Assembly: GCA_905147135.1 (NCBI GenBank)
Contig: LR990039.1
Coordinates: 28,579,708 to 28,643,707 of the forward strand
DNA: 64,000 nucleotides
From: Blastobasis lacticolella
Lineage: Eukaryota > Arthropoda > Insecta > Lepidoptera > Blastobasidae
Direction: 5' to 3'
Below, piece after piece: positions 56,840 to 64,000 of this stretch. Both the position numbers and the translations under genes were made by a program. Position 1 is the stretch's first letter, and the number at the start of each line of letters is the position of its first letter. The notes under the pieces are model-generated. The model made no database searches, was not told the DNA's origin, and saw only the letters and a program-made list of their open reading frames with translations.

Positions 56840-56960
56840 TTGTATACCACTAACGTGGCAAACAAGCTTACTTGATGGTAAGCAGTCACCGCAAGCTATA
56901 GATGTTTGCAAAACCAGGGGTATCATCCATGATTTGTAAATCAAATTATTTACAATTCGC
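56840..56960 (-). mobile_element. LINE 3' UTR fragment (jockey/CR1-like)
   Basis: ACGTGGCAAACAAGCTTACT, TGATGGTAAGCAGTCACCGC and AAAACCAGGGGTATCATCCA correspond to the 14229 copy (GGCAAACAGG, TGATGGAAAGTGGTCACCAC). Confidence 0.5.
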
Positions 56961-57127
56961 AATAAGTTGTTATAAACCCGAAAATATTCCCTTTGTTATA
57001 TTTTTAATACAGGCTGAATGTTGATTCCTCTACTGCCTGGCACCTGCGCGCTTGAAAAAGAAAACTGCGCGCCATATTCCGTCTAAATATTTTGTTAACG
57101 TTTTCGAGTGTGGTATTAATATATTGT

Positions 57128-57260
57128 ATAAATACAAAGTATAAATCAAAGTCACTCCCCGCCGTCAGTACCTGTGTATCTATGTACCCACCCTTAGATC
57201 TGTTAAACTAAGCAAGAGATTTTAATGCGGTTAGAATAATTCAAGAGGAGGTCAGAAACT
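57128..57260 (+). mobile_element. Helitron 5' fragment
   Basis: ACAAAGTATAAATCAAAGTC and CACTCCCCGCCGTC resemble the ACAAAGTCGCTTC start of other copies; TTAGATCTGTTAAACTAAGC and GATTTTAATGCGGTT follow as in the 45401 copy. The CTAG end is missing. Confidence 0.4.
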
Positions 57261-57451
57261 ATGTTATTTCTGAAGATATGCCATCTTGCAAAAGATGAAG
57301 AAGCTTGTAAAGATATTGCAAAATTGTTCGTTTGTTGACATTCCCAGTTTGCTTTAGTTTGCCACAAAGAGTTTGGCTAGGTTTAGTAAATTTATGGTTT
57401 GACTTTCAATCGTCTTCTTCTTTCTATCTCTTTTTAAATAAAAAAAAATCA

Positions 57452-57725
57452 TCTTGGCGTTAATGTCCCGGTTGTGTTCTCGAGAACGAGGGCCCGGGGT
57501 CCCCCTTGACCATGATCCAGGATTTGGCGATCAGGTAATTACAGTGGAGCGACTACCATCTGACCTCCGTGACCCTGCTACCAGGGGAAACTGACCAGAT
57601 TGGATCATTGATACAAATTCAGGCAACTGAATGTGCAGGTTTCATCACGATGTTTTCCCTCACCGTAAGAGCATCGCTTAGTATTCAACTAATGTACATA
57701 ATTCAGAAAAGAGGCATTGGTTTAT
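57452..57725 (-). mobile_element. SINE family 1, headless but with well-kept body
   Basis: Plus-strand text: TCCCGGTTGTGTTCTCGAGA, CCATGATCCAGGATTTGGCG, CTGACCTCCGTGACCCTGCT, ACCAGATTGGATCATTG, TGCAGGTTTCATCACGATGT and TTCCCTCACCGTAAGAGC. It stops before the tRNA head at a TATTTATTTA run (57721). Confidence 0.7.
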
Positions 57726-58545
57726 TTATATATTTATTTATTTAATTATAAAGAATTTTGCCGATCATGGGGGCGATTCTCGCACTGGACTTTCCAAATT
57801 CGACATTTCCTTTAGCCAAAAAACTGTTTTAAAACGTCACTAAAATTGATCTTTGGCAGTATACGGCTGTCGAAGATAACTGAAAAAATATTATTTTGAT
57901 GCAATAGACATTGTAATGTCATTATGGAATTCCATTAATTAATGAATGTATTTATTTGTGGTGCACAGGTAACAATTGTCGGAGTCAATACAATATAAAG
58001 GTTCCGCTGCGACCTGCCTTTCGGCGTACAAAATGAATCAGTGGGATTATACAAAAAAATAAAAACAATAAAATTTATCTTTAACTATGCTTAATAAAAG
58101 TATCAATAAACTCAAAATATAACTAATGTCACAGAATATCTACAGGTACGTAATGTCAAGAAATTTAAATTAAGTAAATGATGTCACGCATGGCGAAATT
58201 TCTGAATTAGATACATAAATGTCAACTCATGAATATGAATAAAAATTTAAAACAATCCAAATGAGATTTCATAAAATAATTAAATAATAATAATTGGATA
58301 TATGTGACAAGAGAAAATGTCAAATTTGGGATGTCACAGCGCGAAAATTAGGCACCATATTGTGCTACACTCTTTCGCACACGCTCTAATCGTAGCAGTA
58401 GCTACGGCGGCGTCAATATTTTGTCGTAGTAGGACGCTACGAGCTACGCCAGTGCGTCGCACAAATTATGCGTACGTTATTTTTCTTCTTCGATCATAAT
58501 CCATCATCATTCGTTTACTACTAAGAAAATTTAATCTATACTATA

Positions 58546-58662
58546 CTAGCGACCCGTCCTGGCTTCGCACGGGAAACGTATGGAAATCCGTTCAGTAGTT
58601 TTCGAGTTTATCGGAAACAGACAGACAGACGCGGCGTGGTACCTTGTTATATAATATGTAGT
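58546..58662 (-). mobile_element. Short non-autonomous Helitron, copy E
   Basis: CTAG at 58546-58549 preceded by A; hairpin CCCGT, 11-base loop, ACGGG just inside; then GGAAATCCGTTCAGTAG, ACAGACAGACAGACGCGG and AATATGTAGTGA, with GA at 58661-58662 followed by T. Only 117 bases long. Both ends agree with Helitron rules on the minus strand. The alternative end GA at 58667-58668 is also possible. Confidence 0.65.
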
Positions 58663-58669
58663 GATAGTG

Positions 58670-59420
58670 ATATCACTATCTATATAGGTACTATAATAGA
58701 GGAAATATTTTTATCTTTGTTTTCTTGTAAAGAATAAACTCTAAAAATACAGGTAAGATTTATATATTGTTTCAGTAATAGAATGCTACATTAACAATGA
58801 TCGTGATTAACAAAGCAACATCATATACCTATGGAAAACTAAAGGGAGAGATAATGAGATATGCTCTTTTACTCTTTTTTTTTTAATTTGAAGATGGACT
58901 ATTCCGAATGCTATGAGGAAGTATGTTACTTATTTTGGTCGAAGCTTCTGGAATAACATTATACTCGAAAGGCATATATTGAGACCTCGAAGAGTTCGAG
59001 CCCGATTTTCCTGTCTATGGCTCACCAAGCAGCTGGTGCAATTTTCATCATTACGGTGGTCCCACAACGGTGCAGACTACGTCAGTAGACATTTTCCAAC
59101 AACCTATTCATATAGTTGTTGTGTTAAATGCGGATACCTGAATTACCTAAGTGGGTATTGGTACATAACGTGGACGCTAGATGTCGCTGCACGACATTTA
59201 GAACGCGCTATCGATGCTGACTTAATATTTTCACATGACAGGAGAAAAGGGATGTTTTATTTTGCTCGGTGCTTACGGCCACTAATACATCTACCCAGTA
59301 TTAATGGCCGAAAGTCCGAGTCGAATAACCTAATAGATTAGAAAGAAAGATTAGAAATACCACACGTCAGCGTGACAAGTAATTTGATTGTCAAACACAA
59401 ATTTGTAAACAAACGATTCA
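58670..59420. other. Stretch with an unexplained 142-codon open frame
   Basis: The open plus frame 58913-59341 contains no domain I recognise, and its codon use does not differ from background. It is rich in Arg, Ser, His and Tyr (for example LRPRRVRARFSC). I treat it as probable chance sequence or a transposon remnant. Confidence 0.3.
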
Positions 59421-59421
59421 G

Positions 59422-59996
59422 CAGTGTTGCCAACTGGGCTAACACGAAATATGCTAATTTGCTGTTAAAAAAATGCCAAAAATATGCAATTTTTTTAAAT
59501 AAAGTGCTAAAATAAAATGCCAAATTAATGTTAAGTTTTAATCAGTTATTATCAAATATACAGACTAATTAAGTAATAGGAGGCATATTGAGGTATAAAA
59601 TAAACTTTACATACCAAGTTTAAAACAATTTTATTTACAAAATATTAATCTCATCTCCTGGTATGAGAGTAATTTTTCCACCCACCTTCATTTATTTTAA
59701 ATTTCGTAGGTAACGATTTGATTAAAGTTGTTTTTTCTCCCTTATTTCTATAGAGAAGAGGGAAAGAAGTAATTTTGTTTGTCCACCAATGGTATCCACC
59801 TGCCAAAACGTTTTTTTTACTGGGGATATTTTAAAATATGAAACTGAACTCGTCAATCGTCTCATATTTTCTTTTAAATTTCATTTTATTTTATTATGCT
59901 AAAAAAATATGCTATATGCTAAACGACAATACAATATGCTAAATAGAAAGAAAATCTGCCAAATTTAGCATATAAAATGCTAAATTGGCAACGCTG
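59422..59996. mobile_element. 575-bp inverted-repeat element, hAT-like ends
   Basis: The left end CAGTGTTGCCAACTGGGC and right end (reverse) CAGCGTTGCCAATTTAGC are inverted copies over the first 12-15 bases. Both sub-terminal regions are packed with ATGCTAA, TGCCAAA and GCTAAAT motifs in opposite orientation. The CAGTG-type terminus is typical of hAT elements, and repeated sub-terminal motifs are typical transposase-binding sites. Target duplication could not be confirmed. No transposase. Confidence 0.55.
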
Positions 59997-60480
59997 AGAA
60001 TTTCAGTTCATTTATTGGTAAATAATTTAATGCGTTGTATTGGACGTTTTGTTATTTTATTATATTAGTGAAGTGCGTTAGACAACCTTAAGTTGATTTT
60101 AAGTCGCTGGTTCTGGTTATCGCTCGCAGACTGTGTGTAGAGGTGTATAGAAAATGTGTTAAAGATTCTTGCTTCATGACCGTATTTTTAAATATCTCGA
60201 AGTTCCAGTAATAGACTGTTTATTGATACATTAACGTAAGGCGTGGGTCGTAAGGTCGTTACGTGATTTTCGCGAAACGTAACGTAACTTGTGATGTGGA
60301 AGGCGTCACAGGCGTTGATAATTCTAGTTTAAAACAGTTTTTCTAGTAAATTAGTTATCACAACCATCTTAGATCAACTTTATCGAGGTAAAATATCTTA
60401 AAACGAATTGATGTTGATAATAGAATAAAATCGCTATGGAAGCGGCTCGACACGTGCCGTTGCCGGGGTGAAATAACCGG

Positions 60481-60640
60481 AGTTAAACGAGCGATGGGTG
60501 GGTGGGTGACCGCGATAACAAAAGTTAAGCAAGGATGGGTGACCCTTTCCTACTTTTCCACACCTGTCGCGACCCCGGAGTGAGATCTTACTGTGATCCT
60601 AAGATACCCCTAAGGGTACTCTTAGATGGGTGACGTTTTT
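60481..60640 (+). other. Cluster of GATGGGTGACC motifs resembling 5S rRNA text
   Basis: GAGTTAAACGAGCGATGGG with GGTGGGTGACCGCG (60480-60513), AAAGTTAAGCAAGGATGGG with GTGACCC (60521-60545), and CTTAGATGGGTGACG (60621-60635). GTTAAGC and GGATGGGTGACCG are conserved 5S rRNA segments, but the spacing is too short and the rest of 5S is absent. It may be a 5S-derived SINE remnant or unrelated. Confidence 0.25.
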
Positions 60641-61354
60641 TCGCTTTGCGGCTAGTTGTGAGTGACGAAACGATTTAAAATTGAAAATAAAGTTAAATTG
60701 TAATTGAGAACAGACTTCAATCATAGATAATTTTAAACAGACATCGAATCAGAAAATCAGCCGAGTTTTAGCTGTTTTAATACGCGTTACAAAAATCACT
60801 ATATACTCGTACTTTGTCATCTATGTTGATACAGGTGATTACGTTACTTGACTCATCACCAGTTTTTGTAAACGGTGACGTGAAATAACGACCTAAATAA
60901 TAATCACACCTATATAAAAGCTAGATAATAGAACGGCCTCTCATATATACTTCGTACAACGTCTGGACAAAAAGTCGCATAAAGTAGCGCGACCAGAAAT
61001 ATACAGACCAACAAATGACAGACTATACTATGTTATACAATGTAAGGCGGTGATATTCGTTCGTCTTATTCTGTATGTAGCTACTAGAAGATACACCACT
61101 CTAAACTCAGGTACATATATCATAGAGAAAAAAAATACCATGTACGCTATATGTTAAATACTTAAAAGCTATCAAAATGTGCAGGCATATTTATCGATAC
61201 CATGACGCAGCAAAACAAATATTGATGGCATATTAAGTGCAGTGTAGTTTTTATTTCTAAACCTATATTTATTACTGCTCGTAATGGTTTACTGTGTTTA
61301 TAGCTGGTATGTAATGTAACTTAACTATGGGTCTTGGGTACCTGATAATCCTGC

Positions 61355-61450
61355 TAATCTTAATACTAAACACTATAAAAGCGAAAGTTTGTAAGGATTT
61401 ATGTATGTTTGGATGTTTGCTACTCATTCAGAAAGCTAGTAAATGAACAA
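61355..61450 (+). repeat. Dispersed repeat (GCGAAAGTTTG type)
   Basis: AAAGCGAAAGTTTGTAAGG, then ATGTATGTTTGGATGTTTGC, TACTCATTCAGAAAG match the style of a common lepidopteran element, also seen decayed at 14590. Confidence 0.4.
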
Positions 61451-62089
61451 ATAACAAAAAAATGCTCTAACATAGGCTTTTGAGCTCAGAGTTTACGTAA
61501 TATTCATAGTTTCGAGTACGTAGAGGGAAAATTTGGAGTTCCAGTCGGATGAAACCGCCGGCGCCGACCACAAACAACCACGTTTGCAGGTTTAATAGTC
61601 GTTGATTTTCATTAATTAAAATGTCACCTGCCAAACACGTATTAAAAACGATATATTTCATAACTATCTTTTTGCCAGCGACTTATTTCACCTATTGAAA
61701 GCTACATTATCAGCTACATTACATAGGCCATATATTAACTTTAAAAAAATTTGAGATCCCTAGGAAAATTGCAATTTGTCCGCCTATAATTCGGTTACTG
61801 CGCACTGTGTCCGTTCCTGTTGGAACCACATTGAATTTCGGAAAAAACTATAGCCTATGTTATGTAATTTTGAAATTACCCATTACAAACAAACAATCAA
61901 ATCTTATTTCTTTACAATGTTAGTACAGATTAAGAATTAGGCAACTGCTTAGGCTGCATAGCCAATTTAACAAAGAGCAATTTAAGCCAGGTAATCATTT
62001 ATAAAAAGTATTAAATTTAATTCGCAACCGCATGTCGTTGCGTACAGGCCATCTGCGAAATTCATATTGTACGCAGCGGGGCGTGCGAA

Positions 62090-62140
62090 CAGTGGCGGTC
62101 CTAGGGCGGTGCGTCGACAGGTGGGGCGAAAATGCAACAA
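62090..62140 (+). mobile_element. Possible solo hAT terminus
   Basis: CAGTGGCGGTCCTAGGGCGG followed by GTGCGTCGACAGGTGGGGCG is close to the CAGTGGCGG-type end of many hAT elements. No partner end was found within the window. Confidence 0.3.
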
Positions 62141-62687
62141 TCGACGCAAATTGCAAGTGCCCATACATATTTAGTAGGTAGTAGTAATGAAGGTACTAAA
62201 ATCGGTTATAGCAGTCAGCTAAGCCCTTCGTCAAACGGTTAATGAAAAGGGGTCTTTATAACTCATATCCCAGATTACATACCTCAAAATCAAATCAATC
62301 TCGATTTAGTTTTTTTTTGTATATATATTTAAATTGAATAGGTAACTAGTTTTAATGTTGTAAATACCTATTGTATGATTATCATTTAATATGTTAAGAA
62401 ATTGGAATACACGGAAAATTACATTCTAAAGAAAAATCAGATCTCCAAGAAAGTTCATCCGAGGCCAGTGTTCGGGCGAGGGGGGCTAGCGCCGCGCGTC
62501 ATGGGAACCGTCATCAGAGCCGCCGCCCGTATGTGAATATGGCAGGCTACACGCAACACAATCGCGCACATTCGGGACAATCCGGGGTTCCGCAGTGCGG
62601 CGCAATAACCCTGTGCGTGCCGCGGGCCCTTTAATAACTAATGCAGGGGCTGGGGCGCCGATTGAGGGCCAGTCGCGGCATTGGGTC

Positions 62688-63169
62688 ACCAACGTGATGA
62701 GAGGGCTGTACCTAATTGACGAGTTGGGGACGGTTTGGGAAGACTTAGCCTTGTGCGCCATGAATGACTTACATGTGGACTTGGCTGTACTCCTTATACA
62801 ATTTGTGGCTTTACTTTACTCTACTAGAGTCAATTTGAATAAGTGTCAACAAAAATGCTGTATGCTGTGCCTAACCAATTCCACCACTGTGCATATGTAT
62901 AAAATATGTACAACTATCCAAAAACTTACACCAACGTGATAGAGAGGGCTGTACCTAATTGACGAGTGGGAGATTTCGCCTTGTGCGCCATGAATGGCTT
63001 ACGTGTGGAGTTGGCTGTACTCCCTATACAATTTGTGGCACACATTCCTAGAGTCAATTTGAATGAATGTAAACAAAAATCCTGTATGAATGTATGCTGT
63101 GTCTATCCAATTCCACCACTGTGCATATTTATATATGTATAAAATATGTACAACTATCTAAAAACTTAC
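62688..63169. repeat. Tandem duplication, two units of 241 bp
   Basis: Unit 1 (62688-62928) and unit 2 (62929-63169) both start CACCAACGTGAT and share AGAGGGCTGTACCTAATTGA, CCTTGTGCGCCATGAATG, GTGGACTTGGCTGTACTCC and AATATGTACAACTATC. The units have drifted by substitutions and short indels. A 114-codon plus frame runs from upstream (62595) through unit 1 with AGAGAPIEGQSRHWVTN and is broken in unit 2. The minus strand of 62486-62761 is also open. The GC-rich 62460-62690 could be a coding remnant that I cannot assign. Confidence 0.7.
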
Positions 63170-63667
63170 TCTCCTCTTTTATTTGCCAACCATTTCAAGT
63201 TTAGTTGCGGATCGAGTCCTCTCTACCGACAAAACGCTTAACGCTGACTAAATAATAAAACTGCGAACCGTTTGGCGCTCACCAAATAGAATAATAACTG
63301 CCAAACCCTAATTTACTTTCCTGAATAATTATATTTCATTATTAATTTTATCGCAGGGGACTCTCCGACTGGGTGAATAGTCTCGGGTGCCGATTTGCAC
63401 CCCGTACCTAAATATTAATAATAACATTACCATTAAAATAAATTACAATATTATTGTTTGTCAAGGGGCTTACGCCGATAAACTTACTCTACAAAGACAG
63501 AGAACATAAAAGAGCCTAACTCTGAGGTGTGAGCGGTGTTGTTTACTTTACTTCAGGCTAACGCTAATTCCAAATTTAAAATAAAATAAGCTTTCCGATA
63601 TATTCCACTTCCAATATATTCTGTATTGCAAACGCGAGCTTATCCCACAATAAAATTTAACCCAGCT

Positions 63668-63722
63668 AATCTTTGTCTATCACAGTATATAAGTATGTGT
63701 GTGGGAGCGTACCGGGTTCGAA
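63668..63722 (+). mobile_element. tRNA-like B-box remnant
   Basis: GGAGCGTACCGGGTTCGAAT and CCCGCCACTG give a perfect B box (GGTTCGAATCC). No A box is found at the right distance upstream, so this is not a tRNA gene; it is likely a SINE head fragment of another family. Confidence 0.35.
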
Positions 63723-64000
63723 TCCCGCCACTGTCATGTACTTTTCTAAGTTAATCGGCTATTTTGGCAGCTTCGTAGAGCCACCGACTCTATCGCATGC
63801 AAATGAGCACAAATCCAAAACTAGTCGACGTGCAATATTTACCACAGACCACAATCTAGCGTTAGCGGGAGTCGCATCCAGGCGGCCTGCATCCGAGGCG
63901 TCCGGAACCGCACAGGGACCGATGGCATCAGGCTGTTACCTGCGCTCATGAATAGTGTATCGCTGATATGAAACAAAGCAGTTTCCGTTTTATAACAACA

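Noticed and set aside
58913..59341. 142-codon open frame
   Set aside because: No recognisable motif, no promoter or splice context, and codon use like the non-coding background.
60908..60960. TATATAAAAG motif as a promoter
   Set aside because: No initiator at the right distance, and no coding frame or exon downstream.

Overview
This window looks like a piece of insect nuclear genome, most likely from a moth or butterfly (Lepidoptera). It is AT-rich, has no dense coding, and contains exon fragments with canonical GT...AG borders. It is packed with repeat types I associate with Lepidoptera: Helitrons ending in a hairpin plus CTAG, tRNA-headed SINEs, RTE-like and jockey/CR1-like LINE tails, and many small fold-back elements. 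Nothing bacterial, viral or organellar was seen. All family names rest on reading the sequence and on memory of such families; no search was run.

Coding content is sparse. The best-supported gene is a plus-strand gene represented by two internal exons, 34346-34590 and 37196-37407. They join in frame across a 2.6-kb intron and encode a Ser/Lys/Glu-rich, basic protein segment I do not recognise. A second plausible gene end is an 88-codon basic ORF at 54539-54805, with a splice acceptor just upstream and a poly(A) signal about 100 bases after the stop. A possible first exon at 24439-24612 and possible core promoters at 3751-3830 (CRE plus TATA) and 15002-15035 are weaker.

Layout: 1-5.8 kb holds three LINE 3' ends, a fold-back element and the CRE/TATA candidate. 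7.5-8.8 kb holds two same-strand Helitrons carrying a 12-bp minisatellite at about 16 and about 48 units. 9.3-12.7 kb ends in a nested insertion (a terminal-repeat element containing a SINE and a MITE). 14-23 kb has LINE and SINE fragments, an internally deleted RTE-like element and a 206-bp MITE with perfect 32-bp arms. 24-33 kb has LINE tails, SINE copies (one split by a MITE) and a 175-bp MITE. 34-37.4 kb holds the gene exons, with a MITE ending 17 bases before the first exon. 37.5-50 kb is repeat-rich, with Helitrons, SINEs, tandem arrays and a Penelope-like fold-back whose centre resembles a minimal hammerhead ribozyme. 50-64 kb has tandem and fold-back repeats, the 88-codon ORF, another SINE and Helitron, a 575-bp inverted-repeat element and a 241-bp tandem duplication.

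No gene set here works together as a pathway. The main story is layered transposable-element activity in the introns and flanks of one or two cellular genes. I did not find a convincing new multi-gene system. The most interesting signals are the hammerhead-like core, the MITE abutting a splice acceptor, the minisatellite expansion inside Helitrons, the in-frame deleted LINE, and a tRNA-headed SINE family with a strongly shared central block.
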